Source: Apis mellifera
Lineage: Eukaryota; Arthropoda; Insecta; Hymenoptera; Apidae
Direction of reading: 5' to 3'
Length of the DNA stretch: 64,000 bases
NCBI RefSeq assembly: GCF_003254395.2
Contig: NC_037651.1
Location: forward strand, 10,219,001-10,283,000
The notes beneath the pieces are model-generated. The model saw only the letters and a program-made list of their open reading frames with translations. It did no database searches and had not been told where the DNA came from. This document shows positions 1 through 11,913 of this stretch, one piece after another (the first letter of the stretch is position 1; the number at the start of each line of letters is the position of its first letter). Position numbers and translations under genes: made by a program.

Positions 1-2370
1 AAAGATACCCGAAATTGATATTCGAATAAGATTGTTATCTCATTTTTTTATTTTTGTAAAAATTCCCAATAGATTGATTCTATGAACATGATCATGATAT
101 GTGAACATCATCTTAGAAATATTTCTTAATTACGTTTTGTCAAATAGATAAAATTTTCAGTTATTTTTATTTTTAAAAAAAAGATATTAATTTTTAATTT
201 TGCAAATATATTCAAATATAAAAATAACAAGTAATAATAAATAAAACATTTGTTTTATCATTAAAAGTTTATGTTTTTTTTTTTATCGATGGAATTCAAC
301 TGCGATATTGTGATATTATACCGGTAAAATAGAATAAAATAAAGAATGGAAAATGTAATTGGCTGCGTACAAACGATAGCGAAGTTTTTATTATTATCTG
401 TTCTTTCTTTGCAGATTTCATTCGTTCATTAGACTTGAGTCATCCAACATTCACTAAGTTACTTCTACTTTTACCTTTCTCGAATTATGTTTATAATCTT
501 TACTCCGTTTGCTTTGCGTGTATAATGATATAATATATTATTTTATAACGAATGACGCTGTTTCCCGGAAATTCTTTCTCTTTCTTATTTTCTTTTATAA
601 CTTCGTAAATTAAAATAAAAATAAAATTAAAAGTTAAAATTGTGTAAATAACGATTACGAAAAAAAAAATTAGTTAACGTAAAAATAATGCCGGTGTAAT
701 AATATTTTTCTTGACCGAAAAAATTGTTAGCTATACGATTTATTAAGCGAGTAACGACGAGGGGAAAAATGATGCATAGAACAAACGAAAGATCGGTGAG
801 AGTATAAAAATGAAAGTATACGTAGGTTGTAGTGATTTAATGACTTTAATGACTGTGCGATTATGTCGGCCACAGTCACGGCGGGTTAACAGGCGATAAA
901 TAAAATGTAGACACGAGTAGTGGCAACATGCGATGATATTCTTTTTTTATATTTTATATAATTTTTTTTATTTTTTTTTTTTTTTTACTTTTTTCTATAT
1001 TTCAATATTTTTTATGACTGAAAATTTACTGTATTTCCCGCGATACATCATTCATGGATTAATATATTATCCAAGCGGTAATCGCGTATAACGCAATATA
1101 ATATATAATTATGTAATGTCAAATGGTTAAATAAACATGCGGACAGAGGTGAAAATTAGAGAATAAGCAATAAAGAGAGTAAATTTATACTCGTAGATCT
1201 TTTAGGAAAACGCCAGAAGATTCGAAATATACATTATAATCGCGAATCGCGATAGAACGTGAACTAAGTCATCGTGTAACTAGTGCCGGAGGCTGATGCT
1301 TCAGTACTGGCTTTGGGTCTCTCAGTTTGCCAAGTAATCCTACTCTTACCTTTTACCCCATCGTTTTCACTCGCTTTTGCTTCTCATCTTTCTTTCTTTC
1401 TTTCTTTCACTAGCTTTTCCAATCTCTGATATTTCTTGTTTTGCTCCCGTTTCGTTTCCCAATTCTTTCTCTCTCTCTGTTGATTTGCGTATTAATTAAT
1501 TAAAATCTTTAAGAATACAGGTGACAAGACAAAATATTCCACAAAGTTTCTTCATTCATCAAGATTTCTGATACCGTTTTAAATATTATGATATTATTAT
1601 TATTATTATTATTTTTAATATATATATTTTCATTATTTTGCCGTTACTTCTTATTTTATGACAAATCGGTCGAAAATAATTTATAAAATAGAATATCTAT
1701 AAGTCATCCGTGAAACCAATCGTACATTAATATTCGTGATGTAACGTGGACTACATACACAGATACTATATATAACTATTAATTATTACTGTCCGTTATA
1801 ATTTAATAATAATTTAATAAAATATTATAATTTAATATCGAAAACTTTTGTACTTGTTGGAATATATTTATTATTGATTATCGCATTACATTCGTAATAT
1901 CTTTAAAATGCATGCATATTGACGGCGAAAACGGTGAAATAATATTAAGAAAATTACGTATACGTATCGAGTTAAACGCGAGCCAAGTTTAGATGATTTT
2001 AAATTGTGAAACGATCGATTACTCGGAACATTGTCGCTACTGTCCACCGAGTGAACAATGGACATTAGCTCTGATTAGGACATGCAACTGACACCGTGTA
2101 CGTAACCTACTCTGTATTCCTGGTGGGCACAGAAGGTAGTACGTTCATGGTGATCCAAGGACCTGGTTCCATAATAGTATTAGTACAACGGCAGTGCTCA
2201 CGGTAGAACGCCTAGGAACCATGCAATCATTGGCACGCGAGAGTGCGTCCTGTTATTGCTAGTGATAAGGACTACAATTGGGCCACCAATCGACTGCCGA
2301 CCGAATCTTTTTAACTCCTCTAAATCGGTAAAACACCTTTTTCTTTTTCGCTCGATCGTACAACGGTGAG
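1..2370. other. AT-rich non-coding region
   Basis: The sequence is dominated by A/T words, with poly-T tracts near 952-996, an (ATT)n run at 1591-1612, TTTC repeats near 1388-1408 and many short in-frame stops on both strands. No supported gene was seen. A small imperfect hairpin at 1280-1310 is listed separately. Confidence 0.6.
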
Positions 2371-2403
2371 TTTCTTCTTCTTCTTCTTCTTCTTCTTCTT
2401 TTT

Positions 2404-5400
2404 GCATTCGATCTCACCGTTCATCGCATTCTTGGAAATAATAACAAAAATGTTTCTATTCCATTGTGTGTGTTGTATTGTTAGCAGTCGCATAGGAAAC
2501 GAATTTAGTTGGATTGACCAAAATCTACTTACTTACCGGCAAATTGATGGCACTTGAATGTCGTAGAGCACGTACAATGAGGGTGGCGAAACACGTACGC
2601 GCCAAGTTGATGTGATTTAGTGAGAAGAGCCTGTTCGTTCCCTCTCTCGTATTGTTTTAAATAATAATTCCCGTCCCAGTTTTAATTTGAACGATAATAA
2701 ATACGAATTTGTATTATGTGAAATAGGACAAAAATCGAAATTTATTTTCTCTTGACGATTTTTGACCTCGATCGACTAGGAGAGGATACTTACTCGATCG
2801 ATACTTGATAATTCTAGATAATCGTGCCACACATACACACACACATATATGTATACATATATACACACAGCTATTTATGGTCATAGAGACATATGTATTC
2901 CAGACGGGTAAAAGGTGGGTTGGTAAATTTCAGAGCACACTCCTGAAACGTACCCAGTACACGTATGAAAGTGCAATAAAGAAAAGTGGCGTTCGTGCTT
3001 GGTTGAAACGCGTCGCCGTATACTCTTTTCTCGACAATTTATTTTCGATCAGGTGGCCATTGCTGATTAACGCGATAATGCCAGCTTTGTTCAACGATTA
3101 ACGACGTTTTATCCAATTCCTCCCATTCCGTGTACTCTTCTTGTTCCGATAATCCGTACATTCGAATCCGGATAAGATTTAAAGAGCCATTCTCTCCAAC
3201 TTACGCCACGCTTTTCATTTAAGCTTAAGCTTAAATTTTTGCGGGGAGAATAAATAAAATTTCAATATATCATATATATGGAAAATCATCGTATCCGATT
3301 AACAATTTCACGATTATCGGATATTTTTAGATTTTATTTTCGTTATGCGTGAATATAGTAAGAATCTTTTCGACACGTTTCGATGCGAAATCGTCTACAT
3401 TTCGCATAAGATGCCATGCGTGTTTCTTTCGTTCACGATAATAAAGCTACCCGTTAGGATACTTTTATCTGGAAAGGAAGTGCACACTTTGTGCTCTTTT
3501 AGCTGAAGCTCGAAAGAACGGAATTCTTCGGAGAGGTTTCTTCCTTCTATCGTTCTTACGAGTATCACGGAAACCTACTACGGACGGAGGTGTCCTACAT
3601 TAAAGATGGTGTTGAGTTGTTTGCTCCACTTTTGCCTCCCACGCCCTTTCCCTACTTCTCTTCCCCTAACATTTTTCTTTATATATATATATATCATTGC
3701 GTTCTGAATATTTTTCCTACATCGTCTTCTACATCTCTTTACCCTCCCCCCCTATTTTCTATCGCGTTCGAGGAAAAAAAGAAAACCATTGCTCCGAAAT
3801 ATTAATTAGACGGAATGGAAAAAGAGAGAATGGGAGGAGGAGAGAGGGAACGAGAAGGGAGAGAGAAATGGAGGAAACGTTAGGAGGCGTTGATTGGCGG
3901 CTAATCGTAAAACGGGTCGGAAAAGCTTGGAAGCTTGTGCGAAACTCATAGTTGGTAGTGCGGCCGTTAGAGATGGGGAAGGATTAAAGGCTCTTCTTTC
4001 GAATTTCACGTCAGTCAGCTGTACGTCGAGATAATCCGGGAGCGGTGTGTATTCGCGAGGCGCGTATAAAATAAAGATCCGTCGCTGTCGAGCTCTTTTC
4101 TCGTTTCCCGCTTAATAACGCTTAATAAACGACAACCGATGTCACGCGAGACGTGCTCGCTTTCCTCTCTTCTTTATACACCCACTCTGTCCTTCTTTTG
4201 CTTCCCCACTTTTATACGAGCAATGAAGCGGATTAAGCTCGCCACGTTTTCTGCCTAGGGCGCGTGCGACAAGGGGAAAGATCGGGAAGAAAGGTGGAGG
4301 GTCGAAAATTCGACGAGCCGCGAATGTTCCCAACCTTGCCTCGGCCATTCGACTCGGATTTTCTTTTCTGCCAACAGTTGTAGCAATTCCAAGTCGCGTT
4401 AGACTCCGACTTCCTTTCGGATAATAACGCTCGAGGGGGGGAGGGGGAGAGAATAAATACGTTAGGATGTAAATATAGGTAGGGGATCGATTTTCTTGTC
4501 CGTTCAAAACGTTGGCGCGATTACCTTAATTTTACGTTAATTACTTTAAGTAATTATGATTACAGATACTGGAAGAGTAGGAGGAAAATTGGTTCACGCG
4601 CAACTATCTTTTGTAACTTTCGACTTGGCAACTTGTCGGATGAGAAGTTGTTCTTTTAGTTACGTTGGAGAAACAGCACCCGTCATTTATTCGACTACGC
4701 TTTACGCTCCACGATTAATTAACGCCGTGAGTAAGAAAGATATAGACAAGCGATGCTAAATAGAGATAGTTTTTAATAAATATAAGTAGGTAGGATACGG
4801 AAATTAGTTTCGATTCATCGTCTTATTTCCCGATCGAGGATTAAAATTTTCTGAAAATCGCACGCAAAATCCTTTGTTTTATTCCGACATTTCTACTTTG
4901 CGCAGTCGCTTCTGTTATCGGATCGTTGTTGGAATGAATGGTTTATCGATTAATTTGCTCTTCTCGTACGTTGTACGCGGGAGCGAGTAATTTGCTTCTA
5001 CGCCGATATAATTATCGTTTATTTTGAGAGGCTTACTTCAATGCTCGAGGGAAATATTCCTCGTTAAATTTATTTGGTGTATAACCTTCCTAGGTAGGAA
5101 GATATTTGACAACAAACCAAAGTACCAGGTGTTCCATGTACGACTAAACCGCAAGCCGTCGCTACGACCAATTAAACGAGGCTCTAATAATTTAACCACG
5201 TGTCGTTGCCCTGCCTAGATTTAACCGTGATAACACGCTATAGCATTCGACCTCTTCTATGCGACCAACTACAGGTAGGCCGGAGAGAGGGGTGTCGCCC
5301 ATTGCGCCCACCAATCCCAAAGGACATTTTATGCTAACGTTCTAGCCTACTAATAATAACCCATTTTAGGAATGCTAATAATTATACGCGCTCTGGCTCA

Positions 5401-8219
5401 TTCGCATCGAGTGAAATTAGTTAATGTCTTTGTTCCATATTTCGAATTTTCTTTTCTTTCTTTCTTTCTTTCTTTCTCTACCCAAACTGACGAATCGATA
5501 CGAGGACAGATTCTAATAATAAGATTCGCATCTCTCTTTAAATACATTGAAAGCTTAATCAATTTGGTTTGTTCGACGAACAGTAAGACCTATGAATACT
5601 CTGTCGACATTGCCAAGCTTAGCGATACTCCTTCAATAAGCGTCCATTCGATTAATCAGTGTCTCCTCTGGTCGATAGTACAGAATTGAGGGGATTAAAA
5701 TGATCCTCGAAATCGACGATATTCTATGTAATATCGTGGATAAAATACATATTTAATTACATCTTTCTTTTTTATCTTGTCCGAATTTTATCGCTTCCTT
5801 GTCATCATCGCGTAACCTGATAACAGATAATAGGGTTCCGAAACATCCAATATGCATTTCCTCAAATTTCCCCGATAAATTCAATACGTAGTTCTTAGCT
5901 TGGTATCGCTTCTCAAAAGATTTTTTTTTTTTTCTTGAAAACGATACCAATTTCCAAGACCCACCACGAGGAGGTGACTACGCAAGGGTCTCGTTTTTAT
6001 GTAATTTTCCTCGAACTTTTTTAAGGAATGGAATAAAAAGTAGATAATGAAAAGAAGAAGAAAAAAATAGATAAACGCAATTGTTACACTTACATTTTTA
6101 AATCGGTGATTATTCTATAAGATTTCTCGTGGATGAGAATTCTACTCGAATCCTCATAGAATTCTGTATTACAATATTTCTCGTACAATACTTGTTTTTT
6201 CTTTTTTTCTTTTTCCTTTTTTTTTCCCCTTTTTCCTTTTTCTCAAAACGAATACATTTGGCTAGTGTTTGGTAGGGTTCTGATGCGGCTTTATATTTTG
6301 CTCTCTTCACGCGTGACGTCATCTCCGGAATACGTGAGTCGCTTTACGAATGACAGGACAACACGTAAAACCGTGGAAACCGTGGTATCAACGAGCGTAA
6401 CGAGAACTATCCTAAGCCATGAAAGAATTTCATTTCGAAAGGAAACGTCCAAAAGCAGATTTACTCCCTCCCCATCCGTTCTGTAAATAAATTTTTCCAA
6501 CCCAAGAAGAAGAAAGTTGTACTTACTCCTCGCATTTTCCGCGATTTCGTCAAACGAATTAATAAAAAAGAAAAAGAGAGAAAGAGACAATTGGGTAAAA
6601 TGTTTCGAAGGAACGCTCGTGCGGATAAATAATGCAGAGATCGTTATCTCTCTTGATCTTGTGTACAAGATCGATGGAAGATACGTGTTTTTTAGCTAAG
6701 TTATCTTGGCTCTCAGCTATTAACGAACGGGAACAGATATAGGGGAACTTAAGAAAATGAATGGATTTTAATATCGCGAGCTTTGCTAGGAAGTTGTAGT
6801 TGGACGGAAAATCGCAGACCCGCTAAGCTTTATAGATTGTAGGTTCAAGACTCTGTCGAGTAAATCATGGCATCCTGTGTCCGTCAGTTCGTACTTGAAG
6901 GTGTACTAGGACGCAGCTGCCTCGTTACTCCGCCGGATCATCCCGGGGGATTAGCGATACTTCAATAACACTGCCTTCGCCGCCGTCGCCGTTTGCGACG
7001 AGTTTAGGCTATGCCATGTGTGCACCGTCGATAGAGAATGGTTTATACGAACGAACAGGAAAAAGATTCCCTTCCTTCGTCGCATTTTCGACTCGTTCCA
7101 TTCCATCTCTCAGGCGGTATGAGAATTTTTCAGATTTATTTAAACTGCGTTCTCATCGTGGAAAAAATTTTGCACACAATTTTGCACGTGTATCTAAAAT
7201 ATGAAAAATCAATTTTCGAAATTATCACTCTCGAAACAAGAAATTTAGAATTTCAAGAAAAAGATCGATCGTTGGAGCTTTTATGATCGCGCCTCTGCTT
7301 GCGCTTGTGGACAAGAAAGAACATCGGAAGACGGGGAGACTGACTTTCGTGTCAAGTAGCGAAGCTCGTGCATTCTACAAACGAAACTAATATTCAGCGT
7401 GCTAGGTTTGACAAAAAAGAGGAACGGAAAGAGAAAGAGAGAGAGAACAATTGGAAAATAATAGTGAGCAGATTCTAGATAATCTTTGAATAACTGCAGT
7501 CTTCTATATATATAGTGAATTTATCGAATTTTATTGTCTCATTGCTTAAAATAAATATGAACGAAACAAAAAAAAAGAAAAAAAATATTTGAAAGATCTT
7601 CGATGCTTTCTTATTTCCTTTCTTTGTTTCTTGAGAAATCTTTTGTGATTCCGTTCGGTTTACGGTTTTAAAAACTTATTCGTGGTTTATTTCTCCCGTT
7701 TGATCCTTTTATTTTTAGGATGCTCGCATGCTTGGAAATCAATTTTTCCTTTTCCATTTCGTTACAAGAATAGCAGGAAAGGAAAATAAAAAGAATTTCA
7801 TTTTTACTACTTTTTCTTCAAAAAAAGAAAAATCTTATTTTTTCTATACAATATAATATTCTAATTTTATAGAGTAAAAAATACATATGAAATTGAAAAT
7901 ATATATTTTCACGTGTTTTTTTACCTGTTTGTAGGAATCAAAGCCTTCTATGCTTCTGTTTTTCATTTCTCTTGCCTTTTCACTACTCCTCTTGAATGTA
8001 CGAGGATTTAGCATGATTTAACGTTTTAGCTTCCTTTTTTTTTCTATTTTTTTTTTTTTTTTTTTTTTTTAAATATATATTTTTCGATTTATCCTTTGCA
8101 GAACACGTTCTATTCAACGTTCGATCTTTTTCATTTTACAAATAATAATCGAAACACCACTCTCTTTTGAACTTTCAAATTAGGATTCAGGGAATTTGGA
8201 AACAGAGAGCAGATAGTTG
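2404..8219. other. Non-coding region, AT-rich, scattered short repeats
   Basis: The block contains short (TA)n at about 3681-3694, a TTTC run at 5450-5478, several poly-T/poly-A stretches, and (GA)-rich purine patches near 3820-3870. Open frames are short and low in complexity (for example poly-Phe and Lys/Arg-rich). Apart from the doubtful ORF at 2805-3101, I see no gene, RNA gene or mobile element. Confidence 0.5.
2805..3101 (+). other. 98-codon ORF in AT-rich DNA, non-repetitive C-terminal two thirds; doubtful
   Basis: The start lies in a (CA)n/(TA)n patch, giving a low-complexity THTHTHI stretch. From about 2878 onward the predicted peptide is of mixed composition (for example KRWVGKFQSTLLKRTQYTYE and VAVYSFLDNLFSIRWPLL), unusual for chance frames in such AT-rich sequence. 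No catalytic motif is visible and no flanking inverted or target-site repeats were seen. It may be a decayed coding fragment or chance. Confidence 0.1.
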
Positions 8220-8370
8220 CTCAAAGCCAGGTAGATGTTTGACCTGCAGGCAGGTACGATCAACAGAACCCGCAGTTTACATAGGTGTGTAACATTAGCC
8301 GACTCTGAGTAAATATGCATGCTTGTAGCACACCTGATTGAGTTACTCTATAAAGTCTAGGTTCTCGCGT
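8220..8370. promoter_or_regulatory. Low-repeat island with CAGGTA/CAGGTG and octamer-like words
   Basis: This 150-nt stretch has balanced composition between T-rich flanks. It contains CAGGTAG (about 8229), CCTGCAGGCAGGT (about 8244), AGGTGTG and CACCTG, plus ATATGCATGC. CAGGTAG-type words are bound by the early zygotic activator Zelda and CAGGTG-type E-boxes by Snail/ZEB-like factors in insects. Their occurrence here is seen; enhancer function is inferred. Confidence 0.15.
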
Positions 8371-8844
8371 GACGTGTATCGTGAACGAAACTGCAAAGAA
8401 TAAAACGATCGTTCGTTATTTTCTCATTAAATCACGATTAGTGATCCTATTTATGGATTTTCTCCCTTTCCTTTCTTCCGGCATTCTTTGGAACAACGAA
8501 CTAGGACAATTTTCCAACGGGAAAGTCGATATTTACCTGCTCGGTAAAAAGGTACTCTCTGTATAGAGATACTCTGCACACGAGACACACTTTTACTTGT
8601 AAATGCGAGATTTTTCGATCGACGCCATCCGTATCCGATGATTCCAGTTTATCGGCCAATAATTCGATCGAATTCGCACACGGAATTTCTTTAACACGAC
8701 AAACCTATCGTTATGGATGCCATTTTCATTGCTTTATTAAAGCGGAAACCTTTTTTGAATTTCATCCGGTTTTTTTCCCCCTTTTTTTTTTTTTTTTCAT
8801 TGTTTCAATTCAACGAACGCAGCGGCGTTTGACGTTAAATCGTT

Positions 8845-8880
8845 AGGTACGTGCGCCAGGTACGTGCGCTAGGTAAACGC
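8845..8880 (+). repeat. 13-bp tandem repeat made of splice-donor-like words
   Basis: Two 13-bp copies, AGGTACGTGCGCC (8845-8857) and AGGTACGTGCGCT (8858-8870), are followed by the partial copy AGGTAAACGC (8871-8880). Each begins AG|GTA, and the bases before each (TTAG, CCAG, CTAG) also look like acceptor ends. A T/C-rich tract lies at about 8769-8799. The arrangement resembles recursive-splicing junctions, but no + strand transcript is demonstrated across this point. Confidence 0.4.
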
Positions 8881-11494
8881 AAGGTCGTTACCAACACTGA
8901 AAGCCAAGTCTCGTTAACCATTCCTAACAGGCGAATACGAAGCGTCCTGGCATTGGATTTGATGCCTTGTTCGAGAATCTCTATTACCTACGTGATGTCT
9001 GGAGACATTTGCTAACCCGTGCGATACACAGTCAGATAACACGCGAACGAGAGATTCGGTTGAAGGACTGGCGGAAGGACGTCGGGTGGTTGCGATGCTA
9101 CCCCGAATGTTTCGCAAACGTACAATGTATGCACAATTTAGAACTCGGATACAAAGGTTTATCCATTTTCTCTCGTTCGCATTTCCTTTCCTCTTACATT
9201 ATTTATGCCCCCCCCCTTCGTATTCCACGTTTTCTATTATCGTCCTATTATTTTCTTATTCTCTGCCCCGGCCTATCTCCGCCCCGATATCCCCGAGATC
9301 GATCACGAGAGAAGGGGGGAGGGAATCTATGACAGCTGCGTTCATTCGTCGTGTCGAAATGTTTTCGATTCGATCCGATAAATAAGTAGATTAACGAGGT
9401 AATGAATCTTTCTTTCGCAATCGCGTTTCATTTTCTCCCTTCGCTTCGTCTAAATCATTTATTTAATTTAATTTATCTTTTATAATAATATGCTATATTT
9501 CATAAATGGATAAAATGAAAAACGTCCCGATGATCGAAGCGCGTAATATTGTATTTTGCGAGTATTACACAAGGGGAATGGTGGGGGTTCACGCACAGAG
9601 TAAGCTAAGATAGTTTATTAGACGTCCTGCTGCTACCTTTATTAGTCTTCCCTATTTCCTTCATAAACCGAGTTGTGCGTGCACTGATATTTGAAATTGC
9701 ACGTATATGCAGGGATGGCAGGAACCCGTGGCTTTTCATCAAAGTTCCGAAACACCAATATCGTATTCATTTCTCGCTGTATTCTCGATTTTATACGAGC
9801 GATTATGAGAGGCATAATAGACCGATTGTGCGTAATCTCTCTTGTGCTTTTGCTTACGACGAAAATGAAGGAAAGGGAAAAATTCGAGACGATTCAATTT
9901 TTTAGGCCTCGAACAGAGATGTTTTAACGAAGAGAAAAAACGCGAGCATAGAATTTTGGTTTATAAGCGGACTACGTCATAGAGTGCATAGAGAATAGGT
10001 AAAGGCAAGCTCATCATTAAGTCACGATGCTTTTATCCAGTATCTTCGTCACCTGTACGCGTTTCGCTTCCATTTCCCCTCCATTCGTTTTCTTCTCGCG
10101 TTCTTAGGACTTGGTTCCGTTGTCGGGCAAGCGAAAAAGGTAGGAAAAAGAGAAGGTAATAGTTGGCGTATTCGTAGTCCTTCGAGGCAGCTTCTTTCTC
10201 GCAGTATGTACTTCTCTTTGCGTTTTACTTCTCTCTGCGTATCGAGTTTCCCATTTCAGTATGTGCTACAACGTAGACACATTTACGTTCAATGTATTTA
10301 TATCAGTTTCTCATGGGATGACTCGACGCTGCAAAAGAGGTTACCTTTCGAAATAAGGTCAGACAGAGTTGAAAAATTGAAACGTTCAATATCCTAAGAC
10401 GATATCGATTGATTTCAAATTAGTATAATTATAATATGCTTTTACGATTGATAAAATATTGATCTCGAATGTATAAATATAATTTTCGATATCTTTCTCA
10501 ATTCATTGAACGAAGGAAGGAGACGCAGTTCTAGTTTCAAAGTGTATTTTTCGCGAATGACACGATCTTTTTAATTAGATTATTCCCGTTTAAAGGGGAC
10601 GAGGAAGAGTAAGTTAGGCGTAGAATAAAATCTCGAATAAAAGCGTAGCATCGGATAATAGGTTGGCGGTAGTTTGGAGAAAAGCGATGGGGAACTGCGG
10701 AACTATGTTTTTCTTTTATTTCCGTTACGACGCGGTGACAGTGCAGCGGCAAAATAGCCGCCTTCGGCAATCGTACGATAAACATTCTTTCTTCTCTTCT
10801 CCTTTTCTTCTTATTTTTGCTTTTTCATCTGGTTTTTCTTCCGCGAAAGAAAATTCGAGGAAACTCGCCTGAAAGAGTACGTCGTATAATTGAAACGATA
10901 ATCGTTCAAATCATTCTTTAAATACCTTACTTTTCCCAGTGGAAATACTCGAATATATCGATATTGTGTAACATTAATGTTACAAGAAAAAAAAAAAGAA
11001 GAAGAAAAAAATTGAAAGGAAATTTAATACAACTTTTGAATCGAGAAGGATGAAGGAAAGAAAAAATTGTTACCTTATATTTTTCGATTTATTTATTTAT
11101 TTACTGCGCTGATTTCGTTTTTTTTCCCTTCATTTTCCCTATCCGTCATTCGATAAAAGAGTTCGTATCTACGTGGAGAAGATCGAACGAAAAAGTTATC
11201 GTTGGAACTAAGTTGTAGAAAATGCGGAGGGTCCTAGGGATTGAGAGGGAGCTTCGAGTAGCTTTTGTGCACTTATATTTTCTAGGTGGTAAGGCTTTAT
11301 GGCAACAGGGATCGTAAAATGGATACAAAGAGACTATATTGCGTCTGGTATGAGACTAGAGAAGCTAGGGGCGGAGACGTGAATCTGCATATGGAACGCG
11401 CATTAAGTAGTTTCTTCACCGTTTAATTTAATACCGCGACCACAATGGGCCGAGACCACGCCGACATCGAAACGTCTCCTTTCTATCAACCAAC

Positions 11495-11497
<3 letters not shown>
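8881..11497. other. Non-coding region, no supported gene
   Basis: Mixed-composition sequence with a C8 run near 9210, an A-rich purine tract near 10985-11015 and many short open frames on both strands. An ORF at 8967-9332 begins with a protein-like stretch (MFENLYYLRDVWRHLLTR) but soon enters a proline/serine/leucine-rich low-complexity tail and overlaps a similar frame; I treat it as chance. Confidence 0.4.

Positions 11498-11542
<45 letters not shown>
11498..11542. repeat. (TA)n microsatellite, about 22 units
   Basis: An uninterrupted alternating TA run of about 45 nt, preceded by CAACCTT. Such runs are highly length-variable. Confidence 0.95.
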
Positions 11543-11544
<2 letters not shown>

Positions 11545-11877
11545 TACGATTATTTTGGCATCTCTGATCTTTACCATCTCGTAATACATTTCCCTTTTTA
11601 TTATTATCGCCGCTACGAATCTTTCCATCTCGCGAAAAATAATATTATCCGGAATAGAAACACCTCCGCGGTTCAAATCAATCGTGCAGCTTTTTCCAAT
11701 TGAAAATTTTCTTCGTGAAATACGGAGGCAAAAAAGAGCTTGACCGAGTTCCTTTTTTTCCTTCACTTATTCCTTCTTATCGCACCTGACCCTATTGCGC
11801 GTTTCTCGCGCGATCGAAAGTCCTCCATTATTTTTACCTCTGTTTCATTTAAGTATATTCACGTAGTCATAATATAT

Positions 11878-11878
<1 letters not shown>

Positions 11879-11912
<34 letters not shown>
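11879..11912. repeat. (ATCT)n microsatellite, about 8 units
   Basis: A tetranucleotide run ending in degenerate CTACCTACA units. It is a typical intronic or intergenic insect microsatellite. Confidence 0.95.
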
Positions 11913-11913
<1 letters not shown>

